From an uncultured Bacilli bacterium (lineage in GTDB: Bacteria; Bacillota_I; Bacilli_A; RF39; UBA660), in the NCBI GenBank assembly GCA_934122275.1, contig CAKOWI010000002.1, positions 1 through 64,000 of the forward strand: a stretch of DNA of 64,000 bases. Reading direction: 5' to 3'. Both the position numbers and the translations under genes were made by a program. This document shows, piece by piece, positions 1-7,619 of this stretch (its first letter is position 1; each line of letters begins with the position of its first letter). The notes below the pieces were generated by a model. That model had not been told where the DNA came from and ran no database searches. It saw nothing but the letters and a program-made list of their open reading frames with translations.

Positions 1-8
1 ATAAATAA

Positions 9-248
9 TTATTTTGTAAAATTCATTTGATTAAATATATCAGTATCATAAAACTCTGCCATAGTTATCCCAAAAACTTTACAAATTTTATATATGTTTC
101 TAGAACTAGGATTTTCTACTTTATCATTTAGTAACGCAAATAAGGTTGCTACTGGTACAGTTGAAAGTTCTGATAACTTATTTGGAGTAATATGGTTCTT
201 TTCACATAGTTGAAGTATTCTATTAATTATTGCTTGTGTAAAAGACAT
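9..248 (-). CDS. Small Xre/Cro-family HTH transcriptional regulator
   Basis: A 79-residue protein that is essentially one helix-turn-helix domain of the Xre/Cro type (residues ~5-65). It has the usual pattern NKLSELSTVPVATLFALLND, followed by a partner helix ending in the family-typical ICKVFGITMAEFY. Such proteins bind operator DNA as dimers. The start was set at 248 because AGGGAGG lies just upstream of that ATG on the minus strand; the frame stays open nine codons further upstream but without a better ribosome site. A TATAAT -10 is seen at 275-280 and an inverted repeat at 305-332, which could be its own operator. It is divergent from the collagen-like gene. The target is unknown. Confidence 0.85.
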   Translation of the reverse strand: MSFTQAIINRILQLCEKNHITPNKLSELSTVPVATLFALLNDKVENPSSRNIYKICKVFGITMAEFYDTDIFNQMNFTK

Positions 249-304
249 ATTATTACCTCCCTTTTTCCAAAACAATTATAACAAAATATTAATAAAAATA
301 TCTC

Positions 305-332
305 TTGTTTTCGATAGTTTTTTTGAAAACAA
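305..332. promoter_or_regulatory. Inverted repeat in the divergent promoter region (possible operator)
   Basis: Arms TTGTTTTC (305-312) and GAAAACAA (325-332) form a perfect 8-bp inverted repeat with a 12-base spacer. It lies between the Xre-type regulator (- strand, -10 TATAAT at 275-280) and the collagen-like gene (+ strand). Position and symmetry fit an operator for a dimeric HTH protein, most simply the neighbouring regulator. That assignment is inference. Confidence 0.35.
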
Positions 333-473
333 TAAAAATTATAATTATATGAATAATAGGTTATAAGATTTTTAATCTTTTATGTTAATTAATTACAACT
401 TTTACTTTCTTTATCATAAAATAAAATACAGAAAATTTATATTTAATGGTTAAAAAAGAAAGGAGAGATATAT

Positions 474-1478
474 TTGTATAATAATTGTAATTGTAATGAT
501 GATTACGAAAAAATTAGAAAAAGAATTAAAGAAGAACAAAAAAAGCATAGACTTTGTTATATACGAGGTCCTCAAGGAATAAAAGGAGAAAAAGGAGATA
601 TTGGTCCTCAAGGGATAAAGGGAGAAAAAGGAGATATTGGTCCTCAAGGAATAAAGGGAGAAAAAGGAGATATTGGTCCTCAAGGAATAAAAGGAGACCA
701 AGGACCATCAACTATTAAGATTGGAAACGTTGAGACATTGGAACCAAATGAAGAAGCAAAAGTAATAAATGTTGGAACACCAGTAGATGTAGTTTTAGAT
801 TTTAAGATACCAAAGGGAGAAAAAGGAGATCAAGGGGATATTGGACCAAGAGGACTTCCAGGAGAAATCGGTAGAACAGAACACATTGCAATAGATGAAA
901 CAGAAACTTTAGAAGCAGGAGAGCCAGCACAAGTTATGGATACATTTGAAAATTGGGTACATCATTTAGCTTTCTTAATTCCAAAAGGTGAAAAAGGTGA
1001 AAAAGGGAATACCGGACCTGCAGGACCACAGGGTCCAGCAGGTCCACCAGGAACAGAATTTATATCTTCTTATGGAATTAGATATTCAATGACTGATACG
1101 CAATTTACTTTATCACAAGCAGTAGATACAATAATTCCATTACCTGAAAAAGGAACATCGTTTCTTATTGAATATCCAGATAATAATTCTATTAAGATAA
1201 AAGAAAGTGGAGTTTATTTAGTATCATATTTATTATGTGGAGCAACAAATGAAGAGTGTTCTATAACTATGTCTGTTAGGGCAAATGATGTATTACAACC
1301 ATCTACAAGCGCAACAAGTGAATTTAGTGCCCAAATAATTAATAGTATAAGTGGAACAACTATTGTATCATTACAGCAAAATGATCTTATAACGTTAAAT
1401 GCTAAGTCATCTAAAACTGTAAATATGAGTTTTAATGGAAGCACTAATGCAATGTTAAGTGTAACAAAAATACATTAA
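474..1478 (+). CDS. Collagen-like surface protein with BclA-type C-terminal domain
   Basis: A 334-residue protein. Residues ~30-80 are Gly-X-Y triplets containing three tandem copies of a 12-residue unit (GPQGIKGEKGDI). Two non-collagen spacers of the VDVVLDFKIPKGEKGD type alternate with more Gly-X-Y tracts, ending in GPAGPQGPAGPPG near residue 185. The last ~140 residues are a beta-rich domain like the C-terminal trimerising domain of the Bacillus exosporium protein BclA. No signal peptide is visible, as is usual for exosporium proteins. The start is TTG at 474, seven bases after AGGAGA; no ATG fits. A role on the spore or cell surface is inferred from the family. A terminator follows. Confidence 0.8.
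   Translation: MYNNCNCNDDYEKIRKRIKEEQKKHRLCYIRGPQGIKGEKGDIGPQGIKGEKGDIGPQGIKGEKGDIGPQGIKGDQGPSTIKIGNVETLEPNEEAKVINVGTPVDVVLDFKIPKGEKGDQGDIGPRGLPGEIGRTEHIAIDETETLEAGEPAQVMDTFENWVHHLAFLIPKGEKGEKGNTGPAGPQGPAGPPGTEFISSYGIRYSMTDTQFTLSQAVDTIIPLPEKGTSFLIEYPDNNSIKIKESGVYLVSYLLCGATNEECSITMSVRANDVLQPSTSATSEFSAQIINSISGTTIVSLQQNDLITLNAKSSKTVNMSFNGSTNAMLSVTKIH
567..695 (+). repeat. Tandem 36-bp collagen repeats
   Basis: Three nearly identical 36-bp units start at 567, 603 and 639 and are followed by a partial fourth copy. Each encodes GPQGIKGEKGDI. Copies differ only at a few third positions, so copy number is likely to vary between strains. Confidence 0.85.
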
Positions 1479-1499
1479 GAATAGGAAACTATTCTTTTT
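1477..1499 (+). terminator. Rho-independent terminator after the collagen-like gene
   Basis: Stem AGAATAG / CTATTCT with a GAAA loop, followed by TTTT. It immediately follows the stop codon at 1478, which separates the collagen-like transcript from the next gene. Confidence 0.8.
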
Positions 1500-1565
1500 A
1501 TTTGTATTAATTAATTATTTCACTTTTTATTTTAATCATAAATTATTACAAAGGAAGGTGATAAT

Positions 1566-3422
1566 ATTCAAGTAATAGATAATAATACGGTTGTCGTTGA
1601 GACAAGTGATGAATTAAAACAGGCAGTAAGCGAAGATAATAATTATAACTATATTTATTTAGCAAATGATATTACACTAACAAGTGGTTTTGTTATAAAT
1701 AACAAAAAAAATAAAGTTATAATAGATGGAACATATAAAAATAAAAAATGCACTTATACAAATTATTTAAGTTTAGAAGAAGATACTATAAAAGCAAGTA
1801 CATCAAATAATAAAATCATATTAAAAAATATGAATATAGTATCTTCACAAGGTTATGGAGTTATCTTTGTGCCATCTCATCCCAATTATTCTAATGTAGT
1901 AGTAGAATATAATAATGTAAATTTTAATGGGGTGGAGCTTTCAAATAATTATTATGGAATAACTAAGATTATTGATTCTATTATTGAAGTAAAAGATACT
2001 AATAATGTTTCAGCACAAAGAGTTTGCAATTCAAATAGAATTATAATAGATGGTATATCAGTGATAACAAGTAATTCAAATACAAATACAGTTTTTTTCT
2101 TTAATGATGTTATACCATCTTTTCTTAAAATTATGCCTAATAGTAAGGTTTCTATTACAACCAATAGAGAACTTATGAATGGTACAAATAGAATGGATTT
2201 AATAGTAGGTCATGGATCAGAATTTCTTTTAACTACAGGTAACGGTTTTGCAATAACAACAACACATGGAGCTAGAAATGTTTTGATTGAAGAAATGGCA
2301 AATTTTATTTTTATTGAAAAAAATCATCAAAGAGTTCCTATGTGGAATATATTTGGAGATTTTAAAGTAAAACGAGGAGCAAGTGTTGAAATACTAAATA
2401 CATATATGAATACACCATCAGATAATTATAATATATATTTTAAAGGTACAAATCAAAAGTTTATATTAGATAATCCAAAATACGTAAATATTTATACTAA
2501 AAATGCAAACGTAGTATATACAAATAATCCTGTTGATTTTATATTTAAATTCACACGAATAAATATGTGGATATATGCTCTAGATTATACTTCTGCATGC
2601 AATCTTGATGATACTCCAGCCTTTTATTGGAACAAGGAAAGTAATTTGGCAGAAATAACAGGAGTTTTAAATAAGGATAGTACCACTATTTCATCACATA
2701 ATTTTACAAACACAGAGTTAAATTCATTGCCTGATATAAATAGTTTTTCGTTTCAAAATAAAAAAATATTGACAATTGGAATGTTAAAGGTAAATATCCA
2801 TCCTATTATGGATACTAAAGATGCAATTTCAGGACATACAATACCACATGCAAATATTAAAATAGAATATGATACTGAAAGTTTAACAGCTACTGCAGAT
2901 GAAAATGGCTTATTTGAAGTAAATATCAATTCTGCCATTCCAGATAATACAAGAATTAAAATAACATCTTGCTTAAATAGTTGTTTTTCTGAAAGAAAAG
3001 TAGTAACACCATTTAATGGAGAATTAACTTTATTAAAGGTAACAGAAAACATTACTTTTAGCACAATTCCTTCATCTACTAATCCAATAATTTTACCAAA
3101 AAAAGATAAAACAGTAATAACTGTTGTTGATAGTCGAATTAATAGTACCAATTGGAAATTATATATATATTTTATAAACCCAATGATAGAAAGCTCAGGA
3201 AAGGTATTAATAGATTCATTATTTTTTAAAAAATTTAACAATGAAAACATACTTGTGAAAACAAATAAAAAACTAATATATGAATCAAGTGATAATGGTG
3301 GAAATGTAAATGTAAGTAATGTTACATTTTCTACTGATAAAGGATTATTCTTAAGCCCTATTAATGATTTGAATTCGGATGAGGATTATTCCACTATTAT
3401 AATATGGAACATAGAAGAATGA
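1566..3422 (+). CDS. Pectate-lyase-like (right-handed beta-helix) adhesive-type surface protein, ATT start
   Basis: A ~618-residue protein. Residues ~1-320 resemble the pectate-lyase-like adhesive domain of Bacillota surface proteins: short beta-strand repeats, an early ANDITLTSG segment, a NVLIEEMANFIF segment and a late FKGTNQKFILDNPKYVNIY segment. A ~70-residue Cna-B/carboxypeptidase-regulatory-like module follows (around HANIKIEYDTESLTATADENG), then a C-terminal beta domain. The first ATG is at 1830, but the same frame is open back to a stop at 1539 and encodes convincing beta-helix sequence. No ATG, GTG or TTG occurs there. The strong ribosome site AAGGAAGGTG (1551-1560) points to ATT at 1566. 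Its position after the collagen-like gene suggests a shared surface role. Confidence 0.7.
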   Translation: MQVIDNNTVVVETSDELKQAVSEDNNYNYIYLANDITLTSGFVINNKKNKVIIDGTYKNKKCTYTNYLSLEEDTIKASTSNNKIILKNMNIVSSQGYGVIFVPSHPNYSNVVVEYNNVNFNGVELSNNYYGITKIIDSIIEVKDTNNVSAQRVCNSNRIIIDGISVITSNSNTNTVFFFNDVIPSFLKIMPNSKVSITTNRELMNGTNRMDLIVGHGSEFLLTTGNGFAITTTHGARNVLIEEMANFIFIEKNHQRVPMWNIFGDFKVKRGASVEILNTYMNTPSDNYNIYFKGTNQKFILDNPKYVNIYTKNANVVYTNNPVDFIFKFTRINMWIYALDYTSACNLDDTPAFYWNKESNLAEITGVLNKDSTTISSHNFTNTELNSLPDINSFSFQNKKILTIGMLKVNIHPIMDTKDAISGHTIPHANIKIEYDTESLTATADENGLFEVNINSAIPDNTRIKITSCLNSCFSERKVVTPFNGELTLLKVTENITFSTIPSSTNPIILPKKDKTVITVVDSRINSTNWKLYIYFINPMIESSGKVLIDSLFFKKFNNENILVKTNKKLIYESSDNGGNVNVSNVTFSTDKGLFLSPINDLNSDEDYSTIIIWNIEE

Positions 3423-3465
3423 TGATTTTATGTAAGAATATAAAAAATATTGTGATGAGGTGATT

Positions 3466-3825
3466 ATGGAGAAGAATTATATCTATATAAAGTTATGCAA
3501 TGGTATTAATATACCATCAATAAAACTTATTTTAAAAAATAAATGTAATAAAATTGTTTTTGAGTGTTTTTCAAATAAATTTGGCAAGGTTAAAATACCC
3601 GTTTATGATAAAGAAGTCTATAGATTAATTATAATATCTAAAACCAAAAAAATTACAATACCATTAATTGCAAAAAAAAATGAAACTTACTGCATAAATA
3701 TTAGTAATAATAATTTAAATAATAGAAAACATTTTATTACAATAAAGTTAATGGATGCTAATTATCCAAACATAAGAATAAAAGGGGGAAAAATGATAAT
3801 ATGGCAAAACATACAATCCCAATAA
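3466..3825 (+). CDS. Small hypothetical protein of the surface-protein cluster
   Basis: A 119-residue basic protein rich in Ile, Asn and Lys, predicted mostly beta. I do not recognise a named family. The start is ATG 3466 behind GAGGTG; a GTG at 3460 overlaps that ribosome site. Near the C-terminus it carries the motif DANYPNIRIKGG, which matches DESFPNIPIKDG at the C-terminus of the next protein. Its last 25 bases overlap the next gene in another frame. This could be two genes or a single repeated-module protein split by a frameshift. No signal peptide is seen, as in its neighbours. Confidence 0.6.
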   Translation: MEKNYIYIKLCNGINIPSIKLILKNKCNKIVFECFSNKFGKVKIPVYDKEVYRLIIISKTKKITIPLIAKKNETYCINISNNNLNNRKHFITIKLMDANYPNIRIKGGKMIIWQNIQSQ

Positions 3826-4346
3826 CTAATGGTAAAGGAAGTATAGAATTAGTTAATGGTACATATAATGCAACAGCAGTAGTAGCAGGTTATGAAGCTT
3901 CTACTTTAAATCCAAAACAAGTAACTATAATAGAGGGTACAAATGATTATACTTTTACAATAAGTGCAAAAGGAATTTTAACTTTGCATGTAACTGATAC
4001 AGGGGATCCTGATAGTGGAGTACAAGTTATAGGAGCGAAATTCGTAAGAACAGATAGTACAGGTACTATAATAGGAAAGGAGGCAATAACAGACCATGAT
4101 GGAAATGCAATATTTAACAATGTACCATTTGCACCAACAGATAGTACTGAAATATATTATAAACAAATAACAAGTGATGGAGGACATACATTTGATGATT
4201 CTGTAAAATCTGTTATTATGACCACGTCGACACAAACTATTGAGATAGTAAATCCAACAGCACCACTTAGAAATATAATGCTTACTGATGAAAGTTTTCC
4301 TAATATACCAATAAAAGATGGACAAATAAAATTAGAAGATAATTAA
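3801..4346 (+). CDS. Beta-sandwich (carboxypeptidase-regulatory/PEGA-like) hypothetical protein
   Basis: A 181-residue protein made of two beta-sandwich-like modules. Residues ~5-55 contain GKGSIELVNGTYNATAVVAG, a pattern seen in PEGA and carboxypeptidase-regulatory domains. Residues ~60-150 form a Cna-B-like segment with DHDGNAIFNNVPF. It ends with DESFPNIPIKDG, the same C-terminal motif as the gene before. The start ATG 3801 lies 10-11 bases after GGGGGAA, inside the end of the upstream gene. No signal peptide or anchor is visible. It is probably structural and exposed on a spore or cell surface, by context only. A clear terminator follows. Confidence 0.65.
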   Translation: MAKHTIPITNGKGSIELVNGTYNATAVVAGYEASTLNPKQVTIIEGTNDYTFTISAKGILTLHVTDTGDPDSGVQVIGAKFVRTDSTGTIIGKEAITDHDGNAIFNNVPFAPTDSTEIYYKQITSDGGHTFDDSVKSVIMTTSTQTIEIVNPTAPLRNIMLTDESFPNIPIKDGQIKLEDN

Positions 4347-4370
4347 AAAAGCAAAGAAATTGCTTTTTTT
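4345..4370 (+). terminator. Rho-independent terminator closing the surface-protein cluster
   Basis: Stem AAAAAAGCAA (4345-4354) / TTGCTTTTTT (4360-4369) with a 5-base loop and an in-built T-run, directly after the stop at 4346. Confidence 0.85.
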
Positions 4371-4375
4371 ATAAG

Positions 4376-4519
4376 ATGTTAATTAATAAAGATTTTGAAT
4401 GTACAAGACTCATATATAATCAATTTCTAAATAAATGTAAAGAAGAATATAAAAAGCATACGATATTTATACTATTCATTGTAAATGGTAAAATAAAACA
4501 TGGAAATTTGGTAAGATAA
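4376..4519 (+). pseudogene. Remnant of an IS200/IS605-type tnpB (N-terminal fragment)
   Basis: The frame reads LINKDFECTRLIYNQFLNK followed by CKEEYKKH. This closely matches the conserved N-terminus of TnpB/OrfB proteins (the LINKTFG-C-RF-YN-FLN pattern), after which the frame degenerates and stops at 4517. The RuvC and zinc-finger parts are absent. A second remnant of the same family lies near 41.3 kb and shares most bases over about 50 bp. This is a decayed insertion, not a working transposase. Confidence 0.65.
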
Positions 4520-4564
4520 TCCAAAAACGAAAGGAATATAGTATCATATATGTAACAAGAGAAT

Positions 4565-4729
4565 ATGCGTAAATTAAAAGGAGAAAATAATAAAAATTGG
4601 AAAAAAGAAATAATTAAACTTATTGTTATAATAGCACTTGCAATTATAATGTGTGGGGTAGTATATGTGCTATTAAGCAAAGAAAAAATTGAACTTCCTA
4701 AGATGGAAGATTTAGTAAAAGACGACTAA
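4565..4729 (+). CDS. Putative 54-residue single-span membrane protein
   Basis: A short frame with a Lys/Asn-rich N-terminus, one hydrophobic span (residues ~18-38, IIKLIVIIALAIIMCGVVYV) and an acidic tail ending LVKDD. The topology rule (positive inside) suggests N-in. The ribosome site is weak (AAGAGA), so expression is uncertain. It lies between a tnpB remnant and the SAM riboswitch. I do not recognise a family. Confidence 0.4.
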   Translation: MRKLKGENNKNWKKEIIKLIVIIALAIIMCGVVYVLLSKEKIELPKMEDLVKDD

Positions 4730-4815
4730 TATAATTGGTAATTTTATATGGTTCTTTTAAAAAATTCTAAAAAAAGATTTACTTATATTATGAATAATAG
4801 TATAATTTATTTAAC

Positions 4816-4944
4816 ATCTTATAGAGAGTGATTGAGGGACTAGCCCTATGATGTCACACCAACCTATTAAATTAGGTGGTAAAGCTAGAACGATAAGATA
4901 ACTTTAATGACATTCAAGATAAAGTTATCTTGGATGTTTTTTTA
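4816..4944 (+). promoter_or_regulatory. SAM-I (S-box) riboswitch with terminator
   Basis: The aptamer core reads GAGGGACTAGCCCTATGATG, then CACACCAACC and GGTGGTAAAGCTAGA. This is the S-box pattern. P1 is ATCTTAT (4816-4822) paired with ATAAGAT (4893-4899). The 3' strand of P1 is part of AAGATAACTTTA, which can pair with TAAAGTTATCTT (antiterminator). The competing terminator is ACATTCAAGAT (4910-4920) / ATCTTGGATGT (4927-4937) followed by seven Ts. When SAM binds, P1 forms and the terminator wins. It controls the metK-like gene at 4966. Confidence 0.9.
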
Positions 4945-4965
4945 AGATGTAGAAATGGAGGCAAA

Positions 4966-5748
4966 ATGATAGAAAAGGTAAATCCAAGTCATCCAGATAA
5001 ACTGGCTGACAGAATTGCGGGAGCGATTGTTGATCTTGCATATGTAAAAAATGATGAATGTAAAATAGCAGTAGAGGTACTAATAGGACATGGTAACTGT
5101 AATTTAATTATAGAAACTGGTGAGTCTTTTACTAAAGAAGAAATAGAGCCTATTGTATCCAGAATTGCTGGAAAACAAAAAATTAATTTGGTTGTTGTAA
5201 AACAAGATGAAAATTTAAGACGTAATCAAAAAGATAAAATAAGGTGCGGAGATAATGGCATATTTAAAGGTGTGCCACTTACTAAAGAACAAAAAAAGTT
5301 ATCTAAAATAGCAAGAGATATTTATAGTAAGTATAATAGTGATGGAAAATATATATTAGATGGAGAAAAATTAATTATATGTCAAAGTGGTGCACAAAAG
5401 GAAGATTTATTAAAAAAATATCCAAATGCTATAATTAATCCTTTAGGATATTGGACTGGAGGAACTAATGTTGATACTGGTGCTGTAAATAGAAAGTTAG
5501 GAAGTGATATGGCAGATAGTATAACAGGAGGTGGCCTTCATGGTAAAGACTTATCAAAAGCTGATGTATCAGTTAATATCTATGCATTTAAAAAGGCACA
5601 ACTTACAGGAAAAATAGTAAATATCAGCTGTGCAATTGGGGATGAAATAGTTGATGGAAAACCATATAGCGAAATAGTAGATGAGGCAGCTTGTTATATA
5701 AAAGAAATAGGAGGATTTGAAGAGTTTGCAAAGTGGGGATTATTTTAG
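4966..5748 (+). CDS. metK: Compact S-adenosylmethionine synthetase (MetK-like)
   Basis: A 260-residue protein, well below the ~390 of ordinary MetK, which makes SAM from methionine and ATP. Catalytic motifs are kept in order: SHPDKLAD (residues ~8-15, the His and Asp of the GHPDK motif), RCGDNG (compare GAGDQG), GGTNVDTG with NRKLG (compare GGP-GDCGLTGRK), and GGGLHGKDLSKAD (compare GGGAFSGKDP-K-D). What is missing lies between and outside these motifs. The start was set at ATG 4966 behind GGAG; the frame is open upstream but that runs into the riboswitch terminator. Control by a SAM-I riboswitch strongly supports a real SAM-related function. Its activity is inferred. Confidence 0.75.
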   Translation: MIEKVNPSHPDKLADRIAGAIVDLAYVKNDECKIAVEVLIGHGNCNLIIETGESFTKEEIEPIVSRIAGKQKINLVVVKQDENLRRNQKDKIRCGDNGIFKGVPLTKEQKKLSKIARDIYSKYNSDGKYILDGEKLIICQSGAQKEDLLKKYPNAIINPLGYWTGGTNVDTGAVNRKLGSDMADSITGGGLHGKDLSKADVSVNIYAFKKAQLTGKIVNISCAIGDEIVDGKPYSEIVDEAACYIKEIGGFEEFAKWGLF

Positions 5749-5866
5749 TGCAAATAAAGTTAAACTAATGTAAAGATTGTAAATAAAAATGTTATTAAGT
5801 TATTTAGAAAGTATACCTTTTTTCTACTATTTGTTATAATTACTTATGTAATATATGGAGGTTGTG

Positions 5867-6520
5867 ATGAAAAAGAATAATAAAAACATAATAATTAGTA
5901 TATCTTTAGTTTTAATATCTATAGTATATACATTATTAATAAAATTAGTTGATGTAAAAGGTATAGGTCCTAAAGGTTCTAAGGTTGGTTTTTCTACAAT
6001 AAATAATTTATTTGCTAAAAAAATTGGAGTAAATATGTCATTATATAAACTAACTGAAATTTTAGGATACATGGCATTTTTACTAGTTTTAGTTTATGCT
6101 GTTATTGGAATTAAACAATTAATTAAAAGAAAGAGTTTACTTAAAGTAGATAAAGAAATAATTGTAACTGGTTTCTTTTACATATTTGTATTAGGTATGT
6201 ATGCATTATTTGAAATTTTAAAAATTAATTATAGACCTACACTTATAGATAACATTTTAGAAGTATCATACCCATCTTCTCATACTATGTTAGCGGTATG
6301 TTTATGTGGTAGTACAATAATATTAAATAGGTTAAAATATAGTAAAATTAGATTCTTTAAAATAGAAAACATAATATCTATAATATTAATGGTTTTAATT
6401 ATATTTGGTAGATTATTTTCTGGAGTTCACTGGTTTACTGATATTTTAGGTGGAATAATAATTTCATCTGGAATGTTATTTATTTATTACACTATACTAA
6501 ATATGTTAAAGGAGAGATAA
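5867..6520 (+). CDS. PAP2-superfamily membrane phosphatase
   Basis: A 217-residue integral membrane protein with about five or six hydrophobic spans. The three phosphatase motifs are visible: KINYRP (a short form of motif 1), YPSSHT (motif 2, PSGH-like) and GRLFSGVHWFTD (motif 3, R...H...D with the catalytic His and its Asp). Family members dephosphorylate phosphatidate, phosphatidylglycerophosphate or undecaprenyl pyrophosphate on the outer face of the membrane. The start was set at ATG 5867, five bases after GGAGG. It is followed after three bases by gpsA, so a role in glycerolipid or undecaprenyl metabolism is likely. The exact substrate is unknown. Confidence 0.85.
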   Translation: MKKNNKNIIISISLVLISIVYTLLIKLVDVKGIGPKGSKVGFSTINNLFAKKIGVNMSLYKLTEILGYMAFLLVLVYAVIGIKQLIKRKSLLKVDKEIIVTGFFYIFVLGMYALFEILKINYRPTLIDNILEVSYPSSHTMLAVCLCGSTIILNRLKYSKIRFFKIENIISIILMVLIIFGRLFSGVHWFTDILGGIIISSGMLFIYYTILNMLKER

Positions 6521-6523
6521 TAT

Positions 6524-7498
6524 ATGAATGTTACAATACTAGGAGCGGGAGCATATGCACTAGGGTTAGCTTTTAGATTTAATAAGAACAATAATAAAAT
6601 AATTATGTGGTCAAAAGTAGAAAGTGAGATAGAAGTTTTATCTAAGACTAAAAGTAATCCAAAAGCATTGCCTAATGTTATAATGCCAAGCAAAATAATT
6701 TATACTACCAATACAGAAAAAGCATTAGAGGGAAGTGATATTGTTGTATTAGCGGTTGCAACAAAGTTTTTATCTAGTGTTTGTGATGAAATAAAACCTT
6801 ATGTAAAAGATAAACATATAGTTATAGCATCTAAAGGTATAGAAAGAAACTCTTGCAAATTTGCAACTGATATAGTAAAAGAAAAATTAAAAACAAAGAA
6901 GTTATGTACTATATCAGGACCTTCTTTTGCAACTGACATGGTAAATGATTCAATAGTAGGTCTTTCTCTTGCAACTACAAATAGTAATACAAAAAGATTT
7001 GTCATTGAGGCATTATCAAGTGATACTTTAAAACTTAGACCTACAAAAGACTTTTTAGGAGTAGAATTATGTGGTACTTTAAAAAACGTAATAGCAGTTA
7101 CAGCAGGTATATTAGATGGTATGAATGTTTCAGATTCAACAAGAGCTATGTTTCTTACGGAAAGTATTAATGATACTAGAAAGTTAATTAAAAAAATGGG
7201 TGGTAATGAAAAAACCATAATGTCGTTCGCGGGCTTTGGTGATATATTATTAACGTGTACTTCTAAAACAAGTAGAAATTATACTTATGGAAGATTAGTG
7301 GGCGAGAAAAGAAGTAAAAAAGAACTAACTGATTATCTAAACAATACTACTGTAGAAGGTGTTTATACACTTGAGGCAGTATATGAATTAATTAGAAGAA
7401 AGAATATAAAACTACCATTTTTAGATTTAATTCATTCAATTGTATTTGAACATCAAAAAATAGAAACATTACTTCCATTTTTAATGAACAAAGATTAA
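6524..7498 (+). CDS. gpsA: NAD(P)-dependent glycerol-3-phosphate dehydrogenase
   Basis: A 324-residue cytoplasmic enzyme that reduces dihydroxyacetone phosphate to sn-glycerol-3-phosphate for phospholipid synthesis. The N-terminal Rossmann motif GAGAYALGLA (normally GxGxxGxA) has Tyr-Ala in place of the usual Trp-Gly. Other family signatures are present: ASKGIE, SGPSFA, and ELCGTLKNVIAVTAGILDG containing the catalytic Lys, plus AGFGDILLTCTS. Length is normal for the family. It follows the PAP2 gene after three bases with AAAGGAGAG as ribosome site, suggesting one lipid operon. A GACGC/GCGTC terminator follows. Confidence 0.95.
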   Translation: MNVTILGAGAYALGLAFRFNKNNNKIIMWSKVESEIEVLSKTKSNPKALPNVIMPSKIIYTTNTEKALEGSDIVVLAVATKFLSSVCDEIKPYVKDKHIVIASKGIERNSCKFATDIVKEKLKTKKLCTISGPSFATDMVNDSIVGLSLATTNSNTKRFVIEALSSDTLKLRPTKDFLGVELCGTLKNVIAVTAGILDGMNVSDSTRAMFLTESINDTRKLIKKMGGNEKTIMSFAGFGDILLTCTSKTSRNYTYGRLVGEKRSKKELTDYLNNTTVEGVYTLEAVYELIRRKNIKLPFLDLIHSIVFEHQKIETLLPFLMNKD

Positions 7499-7518
7499 GA
7501 CGCACAAGCGTCTTTTTA
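7499..7518 (+). terminator. Rho-independent terminator after gpsA
   Basis: GACGC (7499-7503), ACAA loop, GCGTC (7508-7512) and a T-run. Confidence 0.85.
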
Positions 7519-7557
7519 TATACCAATTTTAATAATTTTTTTATTATTTGTAATGTT

Positions 7558-7569
7558 GTGTCGAAACAC
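7558..7569 (+). promoter_or_regulatory. Possible Spo0A box upstream of the STAS-sigma operon
   Basis: GTGTCGAA (7558-7565) matches the Spo0A box (TTGTCGAA, core TGNCGAA) at seven of eight positions and lies about 55 bp upstream of the spoIIAA-like start. In Bacillus the spoIIA operon is activated by phosphorylated Spo0A. The caveat is that the site also forms a 4-bp GTGT-CGAA-ACAC hairpin before eight Ts, so it could instead be a weak terminator. Confidence 0.35.
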
Positions 7570-7619
7570 TTTTTTTTATTAATTTAAAATGATTAAATAA
7601 AAAAGTAGGAGGAATTAAA

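Noticed and set aside
567..695. CRISPR-like short repeats
   Set aside because: 36-bp units are contiguous, lack spacers, and encode Gly-X-Y triplets.
526..711. Minus-strand frames over the collagen repeats
   Set aside because: They are mirror images of a repetitive coding region (Leu/Phe-rich translations of Gly-Lys-Glu repeats) with no ribosome site.
2753..3250. 165-codon minus-strand frame in the adhesin-like gene
   Set aside because: Antisense shadow of a clear + strand coding region, with no start signal.
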